From JAXMHB01 sp046346965 (GTDB lineage Bacteria > Pseudomonadota > Gammaproteobacteria > Xanthomonadales > SZUA-5), in NCBI GenBank assembly GCA_046346965.1, contig JAXMHB010000002.1, forward strand, positions 310,001 to 374,000: a stretch of 64,000 nucleotides of DNA, given 5' to 3'. A model generated the notes under the pieces. That model was not told where the DNA came from. It did not search any database and saw only the letters and a program-made list of their open reading frames with translations. Position 1 is the stretch's first letter. Each line of letters begins with the position of its first letter. This document shows positions 44,520 to 53,596 of this stretch, piece after piece. The translations under genes were made by a program, and so were the position numbers.

Positions 44520-44880
44520 TCCGCGCGTAGCCCGTTCCTCAGCCTTTTGCCCGACGAGCCCGCGCTCCTGGTCACCTCCCCAGGACGCAACAGGCGCTCC
44601 GCGCGCATCACGTACAACACCCCAAGCAGTCTCACCATCCCCACCGATAGAACACCCCGACACGGCGCTTCCACGATCTGGCGATACCGCGATGACTCTC
44701 CGAGTTCCTGGCGGGCGGCTGCCACTCTCCGGGAAGTCATGAGTTGGCTGACGTGGCCATAGACGCTGAACCACGGCTGCGGCAGCGGCAGGATTCTCCA
44801 CAGCGATGTACTCAGCGATCGCAACCAGATCTGCGATCGCAGGCTCCGTCAGACTACGCCCGAGCCATCTTCCCAACCGC
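44520..44880 (-). pseudogene. RelE/ParE-type toxin, frameshifted
   Basis: Read across frames, the minus strand encodes TEPAIADLVAIAEYIAVENP, then HDFPESG, then RYRQIVEAPCR, then VLYVMRAERLLRPGEV: the helix-strand series of a RelE/ParE mRNA-interferase/gyrase-poison fold in the right order. At least three single-base shifts break it. Boundaries are approximate. It lies directly downstream of a Phd/RelB-like antitoxin, the usual order for the ParDE/YefM-YoeB type. If the shifts are sequence errors, this is a normal toxin of about 100 residues. Confidence 0.65.
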
Positions 44881-45111
44881 ACCTTGACCTCATCGTGCGG
44901 AACCACGCGACCCTCTGCCACCGCCATCTCGCCCTGGCGATTCCCTCCAGGATGGCAAGTCGCTGCTGCTGCGGCTCAAGGTCTCACAATCAACGAGATA
45001 GGCGCTGGGCAAACCATGCTGAGTGATCAGAATGGGCTCCTTGTCGCGCTCGATGTCGGCGAGCAACTCAGTCGCCTGGCGCTTCAGTGTGGTGACGAGT
45101 TCGGTGCGCAT
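44860..45111 (-). pseudogene. Phd/YefM-type antitoxin, frameshifted
   Basis: The ATG at 45111 starts MRTELVTTLKRQATELLAD, then ITQHGLPSAYLVD, the DNA-binding N-terminal half of Phd/YefM antitoxins. The next segment continues in a second frame as QQQRLAILEGIAR and in a third as GEMAVAEGRVVPHDEVKVRLGRWLG, the toxin-binding tail. Two indels are therefore needed to read it through. It pairs with the RelE/ParE-like toxin immediately downstream. The 3' boundary is approximate. Confidence 0.65.
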
Positions 45112-45496
45112 CGAGTGATACTAAAGTGGCACTCATCAGCTGCGCAAGGGCGCGAACAGCAGCCTTGCTGCCCAGGGCTCGTTCCGCGTGCCTGCTTTCG
45201 CGGCAAAATGGGATGGATGGACGCAAGCCACCGAGCGGACGCAAGACGAACCCTGGCATGGGGATGGCCAGAACCCGCGCGCCGCAGACAATGGCCGTCC
45301 CGTGGTCCATCCGCGCGCTTGCGCCACGGGGAGAAGCGTCTCTACGCAGAACCTCGACACATCAACGTCCGTCGAGCCGTGCGTGTGTTAGTGGAATCCC
45401 CATAGTGAACGATGGCCTGGGGGTTCCACCCTATCCAAGGAATCCGCCTGATGCGGGTCGGGCGGCCTGAATGCGCAAGCGAACGCATCCTGGCAA
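45112..45496. other. Interval with no supported gene
   Basis: About 385 bases between the antitoxin start and the stop of the small membrane protein. Several short open frames exist on both strands but none has recognisable motifs or a ribosome site. Nothing else is seen. Confidence 0.5.
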
Positions 45497-45900
45497 CTAC
45501 TGAAAGCGCAGTGCCCACGTCCAGCCGAGAATGATCGCCAGAAGCTGACAGCAGAATCAACGAAGAAACGAACCAACTCGGGCGTTCTGAAGGGGGCAGC
45601 GGGCGTGCCATGGCGATGCGTCCAGCCAGCCAGACAAAGGCCAGCAGCACCATCGTCACCGCACGGTAAGTGCCACGATGCGTGCAATCTCCTCGCCACG
45701 TTCCGACAGCTTGGCCTGTACCCAGGTCGAGAAGACGGACGCCTGAGAGGCCTGAAATGATGCCGGCCCCTACCATCAGCAGACCGGCTACCTCTTTGCG
45801 ATTCCAGTCCGAGCGTCCGGATTCTCTCGCCGCCGACGGACGTAGCTCGGCGTCGTTGGTGGCCGGGGAGTGGATCCTTGTTTCGTTTGGGTTTGGCCAT
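45497..45900 (-). pseudogene. Small integral membrane protein, frameshifted
   Basis: From the ATG at 45900 (MAKPKRNKDPLPGHQRR), and moving between frames, the minus strand encodes hydrophobic helices EVAGLLMVGAGIISGLSGV, TMVLLAFVWLAGRIAM and SWFVSSLILLS + QLLAIILGWTWALRFQ, followed by TAG at 45497-45499. A polar segment FSTWVQAKLSERGEEIARI lies between the first two helices in the third frame. The reconstruction gives about 130 residues with three helices and needs about three indels. The family is not recognised. Confidence 0.5.
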
Positions 45901-46666
45901 GTTTCCACTCTATTCCCGGTGGCAGATAATGATCGTAATCTCGCAGTCCATCTAGGCTCAGGCCTTCCGATGCTCAGCGTCGCGCACTTGCAGGTTTCCG
46001 AGCGCAACCAAGGTATCGAGGATACGAGGCAGGCGGTCGCGCCAGCGGCTGCGCGACCGGTGTGAAGCGGTTGGCAATGGCGTCGACGTCCAGCGCGGTG
46101 GGGGCCTGGGAGACGGCGTCGGCGACGGCGCGGATCTGGTCGATGATGTCTTTGGGCCAGGCGATGCGCGCGCTCGGTGTGGCGGCAGGGCTGTCCTCGC
46201 CAGCGTCCTCGTGGCCGGTGTCGATCTCGGCCTGTGTGGCGGCATGAGCGCCGGGTTCTGGAACTCGGGGCGCAACCAGCGGATGAGGCCGCGCGCTTCT
46301 TCGGCGGCGCGCTCGGCGTTGAGCGCGACCAGGCGTTCGAGCAGCGCCTCGTCGAGTTCGCGCACGGCGTCATCGCGGTTGCGGCCCTCGGGTGCGGCGC
46401 ATTGCCGTTGACCGCCTGCATCAGCGGGGCGAGGTCAGACCAGCCGTAGGCAGCGAGCACGGCGGTCAGCTCGTCATGCAACTGGAGCACCGAGACCAGC
46501 CCGTGCTCGTGGATCAGCTTTTCCTTCGCGCTCAGCGCCTCGCCCGGCCTTGAGCTTTTCCAGCACGTTGTACATGCCGGTCAGTGTCAGCTCCGCATGC
46601 GCGGCCTGCTGGCGCTTGCGATGAGCGTCCAGCTGCTCGGCGAGGGCGCCGATGCGGTCTTTGAGT

Positions 46667-46706
46667 CCTTCTCCCTCCGGGAGAAGGTGGCCCACGGGGC
46701 GGATGA
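46667..46706 (-). repeat. REP-like element, inverted copy on the C-terminal side of the insertion
   Basis: CCTTCTCCC (46667-46675), a 3-base loop and GGGAGAAGG (46679-46687) form a hairpin, followed by a GTGGCCCACGGGGCGGATGA tail. Read on the minus strand it is the same TCATCCG-GGGCCACCTTCTCCC unit as the two direct copies at 47181 and 47443, in opposite orientation. It marks one end of the DUF559 insertion in the restriction gene. Confidence 0.75.
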
Positions 46707-46763
46707 AACCTTCCGTCACACCCCAATTCTTGCCGCCGGTCCTGGACCGCGACATATAACGCT

Positions 46764-47063
46764 TCAAGCGCCCCCTCGATATCCCGAAGAAGCGTCGTTC
46801 AGAAACGAGGCTACAGCGACCCCGTGTGTGGCCAGGGCCTCGGTACGCGTCTTGTCTCTTTCCTCGTGTTCTCTGACGTTGTGCTGTCCACCATCGAGCT
46901 CTACCGCCAGCCACAACTCGTGGCAATAAAAGTCCAGAATGTAGGCCTGCATCGGCACCTGTCGGCGGAACTTCAGGCCCAGAAATCTCCGATCCCGCAG
47001 CAGAAACCAGAGTTTCGTTTCAGCATCGGTCTGTTGCTTGCGCAACTGGCGTGCGAAAGTCAA
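46764..47063 (-). CDS. DUF559 (Vsr/restriction-like) endonuclease, C-terminus frameshifted
   Basis: Read from a TTG at 47063 (start uncertain): RQLRKQQTDAETKLWFLLRDR, then FRRQVPMQAYILDFYC, then VELDGGQH and GVAVASFLND. This is the DUF559 fold, related to very-short-patch-repair nucleases; D in ILDFYC and E in VELDGGQH are the expected PD-(D/E)xK catalytic positions. After FLND the frame ends at 46764; removing one base restores VLRDIEGALEALY, the normal family ending. It lies inside the restriction-modification gene, flanked by palindromic repeats in opposite orientations. It may be the driver or a passenger of that insertion. Confidence 0.75.
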   Translation of the reverse strand: MTFARQLRKQQTDAETKLWFLLRDRRFLGLKFRRQVPMQAYILDFYCHELWLAVELDGGQHNVREHEERDKTRTEALATHGVAVASFLNDASSGYRGGA

Positions 47064-47180
47064 TAGGTGCTTGGTAAAGCAGGCTTTCGGAGTGGGCCTG
47101 AGTTCGACGGCGTTCTGCGAGGATACGCTCTTATTCGGCCCGGTTTGAACGGCATTTTCGTGTAGCGGGGCTTGAAAGCC

Positions 47181-47622
47181 GCCCTCATCCGGCCCTGCGG
47201 GCCACCTTCTCCCGGGGGAGAAAGGATTCCGTAGCGCGGCGTGACTGCTTTGATGACTTCTTCCGCTGGGGGCTTGCATCCCGCTGGTGTCTTGATTTCC
47301 GCTCCCGTCGGGCGTAGCGCGCACTGCGCCGGTCGCACGAGGGTCACTGCTTGGGAATCCCTCTCCCGTCGGGAGAGGGTGGCTGGCGCATAGCGCCAGA
47401 CGGGTGGTCGCTTTCGAGGGTCCCGGACAGCCCGTCAAAATCGCCCTCATCCGGCCCTGCGGGCCACCTTCTCCCCGGGGGGAGAGAAGGATTCCGTAGC
47501 GCGGCGTGACTGCTTTGATGACCTATTCCGCTGGGGGCTTGCATCTCGCTGGTGTCTTGATTTCCACTCCCGTCGAGCGTGGGTGGCTGGCGCGTAGCGC
47601 CGGACGGGTGGTCGCTGTCGAA
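47181..47622 (+). repeat. Two tandem copies of a REP-containing unit flanking the DUF559 gene
   Basis: Copy 1 (47181-47442) and copy 2 (47443-47622) start with the same CCCTCATCCGGCCCTGCGGG-type palindrome plus CACCTTCTCCC hairpin and stay nearly identical for about 130 bases. Copy 2 then lacks about 65-80 bases that in copy 1 contain a second palindrome (CCCTCTCCCGTCGGGAGAGGG at 47360-47380). Both end with a GACGGGTGGTCGCT segment. The outer end of copy 2 abuts the restriction-gene codons for FPFP. Confidence 0.8.
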
Positions 47623-50613
47623 GGCGGGGAAGGGAAGGTCTCGAAGCAGCGGGTTTTGTTGTAGCGGGGACGATCCCTCCAGCGTTCCCCCCGCAGCCAA
47701 CGCCCACGACGTGTGCGCTCTGGAAGACAGTATTCCCCGGGTAGACGGCGTCCTGCGGGCCGATCACAACGAGGACATGTTCGGGCCGAATTCCACCGTC
47801 CAGAATTGAAAGAGATCCGGTGCTTAGCAGTTTCTACTGTGACGATATACCTGTGAAGGCCGCTGATAGCTGCGCGGACCTGTTCGTTGGTTCTCGGAAA
47901 AGCCACCAACGTTCCCGAACTCGCGGATCTCGATTGGTTATCCGTTCCGGCAGCACGCGGTCATGCAGTAGCTGCCAGATGGAAGGGGCGTCCTGGCGCA
48001 GATCTGGTTCTTCTCGTCCGTGTAGGTCGATTACAAAGACGTCACGACAGCGATTCCAACAAGTCCTCGCCATTCCGGAGTGGGTGAATCATATGCGCAG
48101 CAGTGGCAGACGTACCAATGAGCTCGAGCGCTTCAGCGCGCTTAACAACAAACCCACGACCCCTAGAATTACGCCCGTGTTTGCAATGCGACGGGCTGCT
48201 ATGAGTTGCGCTGCACCAACAATATTTGCACCCACTGAGAGGTCCGGGTAAGATTCGTCCCGACCGTTCGCGAAATTTCGTCGATTGTCCCGTCCGATCC
48301 TCGACTTCATGAACAAGCACTAGCTGGCGGCCTGCCTTTTCCCGCACGCCTACGGTCATTGAGATGCGTACTGCAGCACCGTCCGACGCTTCTACCCAAG
48401 GATGGTCGGAACCACGAACTTAAGGCTCATTCTCTCCGGCTCCGATAACCGCACATCGACAACCCGGCGATTAAATGCTTGGCGCATTGAATTTGTAGTG
48501 ATCAGGCCGAAGCTTCGCAGTGCACCCCAGCTGAGTGAGGGCGGCTGCATGGTCCCACCAGTACATAACGAGGTCGGCTGAATCGGGTACGTGCGACCAA
48601 GCTGCGCGTAGTGCCTCGACGTACCCGTCGCCAAGCGCCGCACGTATTCGTGTCTTCCCAATAAACGGCGGATTCCCCACCACAAAGTCTGCCGCCGGCC
48701 ACTCGGCCTTGCGTGGGTTTTTGTAGCGATACAAGGGGATGCGTGCACTGTCGTCCGGCACCGGTTCGCCAGTGACCGGATGGGCTTTCATCGTGCGGCC
48801 GTCCCAGCAGGTGACGGGCTTGCCGAACTCGTCGGTGACGATCTCGGCGCCGTCGTGGGCGAGCACGGCGTCCCGGCACTCGATGTTGTGGAAGTCTTTC
48901 AGCACCGGTTGCGGCGGGGCCACATGGCCGCGGGTGCGGAAATGCCATTGCAGATGGCCGATCCACAGCACCATCTCGGCGATGGCGGCGGCACGCGGGT
49001 TGATTTCGATGCCTAGGAACTGGTGCGGATCGACGCTGACACCGGACAGATCCAGCAAACCCTGGGTATCACCCAGCTCGGTCGGTCAGTTCCAGCACCT
49101 CGCCTTCCAGGCGCTTCATGTGTTCCAGCGTGACGTACAGGAAGTTGCCGCTGCCGCAGGCCGGATCGAGCACGCGCACATGGCACAACTGGTGGTGGAA
49201 GGCGCGCACCGTGTTGATCGCACCCTTGCTGTCGCCCTCGGCCAGCAGCGTCAGTGCAGCAGCTTGTGCCGTGGTCAATCGGCCCGCAGCGGCTCGTTGA
49301 CGGTGGGCAATACCAGGCGCTCGACATAGGCGCGTGGCGTGTAGTGCGCGCCGAGTGCGTGGCGATTCGGTAGGATCGCGCGCGCTCCAGCAGCGTACCG
49401 AAAATCGCCGGTTCGACGTGTTCCAGTCATGCCGCGCGGCGCGCGCCGAGTAGTGCACAATCTGATCGCGATCGAGTGCCAGCACCTGCGGCATGTTTGA
49501 ACAGTTTGCCGTTGAAGCGCAGCAGATCGGCGCGCAGAATACGGAAAACCCGCCACATCCATCGCCCGCCATAGTTCGGTCAGCAAGGGCACGAACTGCG
49601 CCGGGTGCTGTTCGCATTCGGCCAGCAGACGCTTGAAACTGTCCCGCGGCAGCGGATTCCACATCCTCGGCGAACAGCGTGAACAGGCAGCGCGTGAGGA
49701 ATCCGGCCACGGTTTCCGCATCGAGCCCAGTGCGCTCCAGCGAGCGGGCCAATTCGGCCAGATCGCCGGCGATGGCGCGGAGTAACGCGTGCTGCGACGC
49801 GCGTAGGATCGAGCGCAGCCGGGTCCAGCAGATCGCGCGCGCAGCCGCAGGATGATCTCCTCGCGGTGCAGGTCGGCCAGCCGGATGCGATGCGAGGCGG
49901 GATCGGGAAAGGGCGTGTAGGTGGCGCCCGAGCGCGAAAACTCGGCATACAGGTCGATGGTGTGACCCACATCCACCACTAGCAGAAGGGCGGCCGCCCC
50001 TCGTCCGCGGGCAGCGCGCGGGCGTACTCCTCGGCCTGCGAGCGAGCGCGCATCAGCGCCAGATCGAAGCCTCTGGTATGCACGCCGGCTTTGACCTTCT
50101 TCGCCTCGCAGACGAAATGCCCGCGATTGTAGAGATCGATGCGCCCGCCCGAGCTGCTGCCATCGCCATGACTAAACTGCACCCCGGCGCTCGAACACGT
50201 AAAGCGTTATCGCGCGTATCGGCGCTGGCCGGATCAGGTCGGGGCAGATCCAGCAGCGCAATCAATTCCGGTCAGAAACGGCCTGGTAGTTCGCCAGTTC
50301 ATTGCCGCCTGGCGCCCGACCAGCGGGCGATGAAAGCGTCAATCAGATGTGGGTCGGGCGTCATCCGATGAGTTTATCGGATCGGGTGGGCGAATCCAGG
50401 GCGAAGGTTGGGCCTTGAACGAGCGCTGTGCGTCGTTGCGAACCGCTGCGGCGCCTTTGGCGCTCCGCACTGTTGCCGGACGCGTGTGGTCCGCGGTCGA
50501 AGTGCCCTCATCCAAGGCATAAGGCTCCCCCACCTCAACACCCCCACCCCCACCCCCCAAACGAAAAAGCCGCCCCAAGGCGGCCTTTTCAACACCACAC
50601 TGGCAGCGCGCAC

Positions 50614-51081
50614 TCAGGCACTGCTTGCCACCTTGGCCGCGCGTGGCTTGGCGAACCGGCTGCCGAGTTCGCGGCGGAAGCCGTCGAGGCCTACGCTGCG
50701 GCCGACGACTTTCAGCACCGAGTAGCCGCGGGTGGCGACGCGCATGGCGTCGCCGCCGAGGACGAAGGCGGTGTCTTCCATACGCGACAGCAATTGTGTC
50801 AGGCGAATGGCACGAGCTTTCAGTTGATCGCGTGCGCTCAAGTCGCGGACGGCTTCGGCGACGTCCAGTGTGGCCGGCACCACCTGGGGATTTTCGGTCA
50901 TGACGCGCAGAGCCTGGCGGCAGAAGGCTTCGGATTTTTGGCCCATTTGCGCCATCCGGCGCTTGTTGCCGGGCGGCAGGACGATGAGATCGGCCAGGGT
51001 GTTTTCGAGCGTTTCCAGCGCCGCGTCGACCGTGCTGATCTGGTCTTGGGTAATGGTAAAGCGGGTGTTGGTCTGATTCAT
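50614..51081 (-). CDS. Conserved protein of unknown function, about 155 residues
   Basis: 155 residues from the ATG at 51081, preceded by AGGAG on the minus strand. Features visible are TITQDQISTVDAALETLE, LIVLPPGNKRRMAQMG-KSE, NPQVVP, and a basic Ser/Ala-rich C-terminus. The protein is mostly alpha-helical with no signal peptide or membrane segment. I recall similar uncharacterised proteins in many bacteria but cannot assign a function. It is the only intact gene in the 44.3-56.2 kb block. The 22-bp repeat array starts about 115 bases upstream of its start. Confidence 0.75.
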   Translation of the reverse strand: MNQTNTRFTITQDQISTVDAALETLENTLADLIVLPPGNKRRMAQMGQKSEAFCRQALRVMTENPQVVPATLDVAEAVRDLSARDQLKARAIRLTQLLSRMEDTAFVLGGDAMRVATRGYSVLKVVGRSVGLDGFRRELGSRFAKPRAAKVASSA

Positions 51082-51194
51082 GGTGTTTCTCCTTGCGTTT
51101 GGGATCGTGGCGGCCCTTGCCGCCCCGTGGTGCCGTCGTCGGCACGAGAAACAGGATGGCACCCGACTGTCCCACCGGCTGGGACGTTCTTCTG

Positions 51195-51425
51195 CCGATC
51201 GTCGGATCGATCGCAGCGATGCGGTGCGCGTAGCCGCCGGACACGTGGGTGGACCGGTACGGAGTGGTTGCTGGATGGATGCGGAGCGGTCGGTCGACCT
51301 GTGCGGAGTCGTCGCTGGACCTGTGCGGAGTCGTTGCCGGACGTATGCAGAGCAGCAGGTGAATCGATGCGGAGCGGTCGGTGGACCCGTGCGGAGTAGT
51401 CGTCGGACCTGCGCGGAGTCGATCG
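51195..51425 (+). repeat. 22-bp tandem repeat array, left part
   Basis: From 51260 to 51425 units of exactly 22 bases start with CGGAG (51260, 51282, 51304, ... 51414), with consensus beginning CGGAG(T/C)(A/C)GTCG, then a variable (C/T)(T/C/G)GGAC and ending (C/G/A)(T/G)(A/G)TG. One unit begins CAGAG. Degenerate units extend left to about 51195. The eighth unit is cut after 12 bases by the IS256-type element; the array resumes on its other side. There are no unique spacers, so it is not a CRISPR. Confidence 0.85.
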
Positions 51426-52784
51426 TGTCCCGCGACGTGGTGTAAGACCGGAGCCACGTTGGTCATCTGGCTCGGCTGGGTCGCGAGGCTCAGGTTGCCA
51501 TAGCGGGCAGGCTGATGTCTGCGGTGTCGGTGAGTTCGGTGATGGTCTCCAGGGTCATGTACCGGGCCCCACCCAGACCATTCGTCGTTCTGCTCGAGCA
51601 GGATGGCCCCGACCAGACGAGTGATGGCGGCCTCGTTGGGGAATATCCCGACGACGTCGGATTTCGCCGCTTGATCTCGCCATTCAGCCGCTCCAGCAGG
51701 GTTCGTGCTGTGGAGCTTTGCGCGATGCGCGGCCGGGAAGGTCATGTAGGCCAGGACATCGTCCTCGGCCTGATCCATCAGTGCTGCGAGCTTGGGTACG
51801 CTGGCGCGTAACTGGTCGGCCACGCGTCGCCACTGGTCCCGTGCCGATTTGGCGTCGTTCTGGGCGAAGGCGGTGCCGATGAAGGCGCTGACCACCCCGC
51901 CGCCCGCTGCGGCCGGCGTGGGCCAGCACATTGCGCATGAAGTGCACCCGGCAGCGCTGCCAGGTGGCGCCCAGCATGCCTTCGACACCGCTGCCTTGAT
52001 GCCCTCGTGGCTGTCGGAGATCACCAGTTGCACGCCGCGCAGGCCGCGGCGGGTGAGCTTGCGCAGGAAGTCCTTCAAGAACACCTCGGCTTCCGAAGGC
52101 GCCACGTCCATGCCCAGCACTTCGCGGCGGCCATCGTCATTGACACCGACCGCCACGATCACCGCCACCGACACGATCCTGCCGGCGCTGCGGACCTTGA
52201 CGTAGGTGGCATCGATCCAGAGGTAGGGCCAGTCCCCCTCGACAGGCCGATCGAGAAAGGCCTTCGACCCGCTCATCGATCTCCTCGCACACCCCGCGAG
52301 ACCTGACTCTTGGAGATCCCGCTCATCCCCATCGCCTGCACCAGGTCGTCCACCGATCGGGTGGAGATGCCCTGGACGTAGGCCTCCTGAATCACCGCCG
52401 TCAGCGCCTTTTCGGCCATCCGGCAGGGCTCGAGAAAGCCAGGAGTGGCTGCCCTTGCGCAGCCGTGGAATCTGCAAATCGACGTTACCGGCACGGGTCT
52501 GCCAATCCCGCTCCCGGTAGCCGTTCCGCTGTACAGGCGATCCCGCGCTCTTCTCGCCGTAACCCGCGCCGATCCGCTCGGCGACCTCCAGCTCCATCAA
52601 GCGGTTGGCAGCGAAGCCGATCATCTCCCGCAGCAAATCGGCGTCCGGCGACTTCTCCAGCAACGCGCGCAGGCTCATCATCTCGTTCGTCATCGGTGGT
52701 TCCTCTGGTCTGGTTGGATCCGCAACCCAAACCTAAACCAGGGGCTTGCGGTGACACTCCAGACCTACACCACGTGCGGGGACA
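51426..52784 (-). mobile_element. IS256-family insertion sequence
   Basis: A 1,359-bp element bounded by 28-base imperfect inverted repeats (51426-51453 beginning TGTCCCGCGACGTGGTG; 52757-52784, its complement beginning TGTCCCCGCACGTGGTG). It carries one transposase gene on the minus strand. It lies within a 22-bp tandem array. A clear 8-9 bp target duplication is not visible; the junctions read ...GTCGATCG and CGACCCG.... Confidence 0.85.
51490..52693 (-). pseudogene. IS256-family transposase, frameshifted
   Basis: Begins MTNEMMSLRALLEKSPDADL at 52693. Conserved parts appear in order across frames: ERDWQTRAGNVDLQIPRLRKGS, then MAEKALTAVIQEAYVQGIS, PYLWIDATYVKV (first catalytic Asp), VISDSHEG (second Asp), TWQRCRVHFMRN, HSTNP, and DVVGIFPNEAAITRLVGA. 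The stop after LPAMAT lies at 51490-51492. At least four frame changes break the reading, so it is inactive as read; a full-length IS256 transposase would have about 400 residues, which the span matches. Confidence 0.8.
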
Positions 52785-53280
52785 CGACCCGCGGAGTCGT
52801 CGCCGGACCTGTGCGGAGTAGTCGTCGGACCGATGCGGAGTAGTCGTCGGACCGGTGCCCGGGTAGTCGCCGGACGAGTGCGGGTAGCCGGACCGATGCG
52901 GAGCAGTAGCCGGACCGGTGCGGAGTAGTCGCCGGACGAGTGCGGAGTCGTCGGTGGACGTATCCGCAGCGATGGCGCCATGGATGCGCACCGGTCGCGC
53001 GATGGATGCGCAGACGGTCGCGCTATGGCTCCGCATCGGTAGCGTGATCGGTGCGCAGCGGTCGCGGTACTGCTCCGCACACGTTGCGCAACCGCTATGC
53101 AGCGGTCGCGCTATGACTCCGCATCGATTGCGCGATGGGTATGCAAAGCGGTCGCGGTATGGCTCCACACCGGTCGCGCGATCGGTATGCGGCAAATGAT
53201 CGGGCTATCGCTGCGCATGGGTGGCGCGATGGGAGCGCAGACGTCGCAGGGCTGCTGTGGAGTCGTCGCGCCATGGGTGT
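52785..53280 (+). repeat. 22-bp tandem repeat array, right part
   Basis: About 22 units continue the array in the same orientation, starting at 52792, 52814, 52836, with occasional 18-, 23- and 24-base units. The first eight resemble the left part (CGGAGTAGTCG...). From about 52965 the consensus shifts to CGCA(G/T)CGGTCGCGC(G/T)AT.., in which CATCG and CGATG arms can pair within a unit. It carries no reading frame with protein-like features. Confidence 0.85.
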
Positions 53281-53596
53281 GCACACGGCCTCCAGCGTCG
53301 TCGGTCGCCTCGGCCAGAGAGCCCGCTATGCCCTTCGGCGACTTTCTCGCTGGAAACCGATTCAGCCGCCGTCGCGGCCACGTGACTTGATCAAGTCCCT
53401 GTCGCCTACGGCGCGGCTTACTCGCTCTGCAAACTGGCGACAGTGCAACGCAGCCGCCGCATGGCTGGTCCCCGCCCCGCTTTTGCCCCTCCGCACTCAT
53501 GTTTAATAAAGAGCTTCCCTGGCGCGCTGGCTGGTCAGATTCACGTAACATTGACGGTGCAGAGTGGGGTGCTCTGCATTCGACTGAAGTCGATCC
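53281..53596. other. Non-coding interval with a dispersed repeat
   Basis: The array ends at about 53280. 53402-53487 is a close relative of the ~90-bp unit at 31061-31151: TCGCCT-CGGCGCG-CTTACTCG, CTGGCGACAG and CCGCCGCATGGCTGGTCCC occur in the same order. The remaining bases up to the next start (53597) hold no recognised gene. Confidence 0.65.

Larger units (their letters stand above)
45958..50364 (-). pseudogene. Type IIG restriction-modification enzyme, frameshifted and interrupted by an insertion
   Basis: Starts at the ATG 50364 (MTPDPHLIDAFIARW) and, read across frames, gives a single protein of about 1,150 residues. Its parts are: a PD-(D/E)xK-like nuclease segment GRIDLYNRGHFVCEAKK; a helical linker; the methyltransferase motif I DPACGSGNFLYV; motif IV FVVGNPPFIG, typical of N6-adenine enzymes; a target-recognition part (FGLITTNSMRQAFNRRV, VGANIVGAAQLIA, RYNKTRCFETFPFP); and a C-terminal helical part (ALAEQLDAHRKRQQAAH, LTLTGMYNVLEKL, NAERAAEEARGLIRWLRPEFQNP). 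Many single-base shifts break it, and about 950 bases (46667-47622) are inserted between FPFP and the next conserved helix. Non-functional as read. Confidence 0.75.

Noticed and set aside
50339..52693. Single 784-codon open frame spanning transposase and downstream DNA
   Set aside because: The frame is accidental: transposase motifs jump between frames, and the 3' half is the translated 22-bp array and the antisense of other genes.
51195..53280. 22-bp repeat array considered as a CRISPR
   Set aside because: Units are contiguous with no unique spacers, are highly degenerate, and no cas genes are near.
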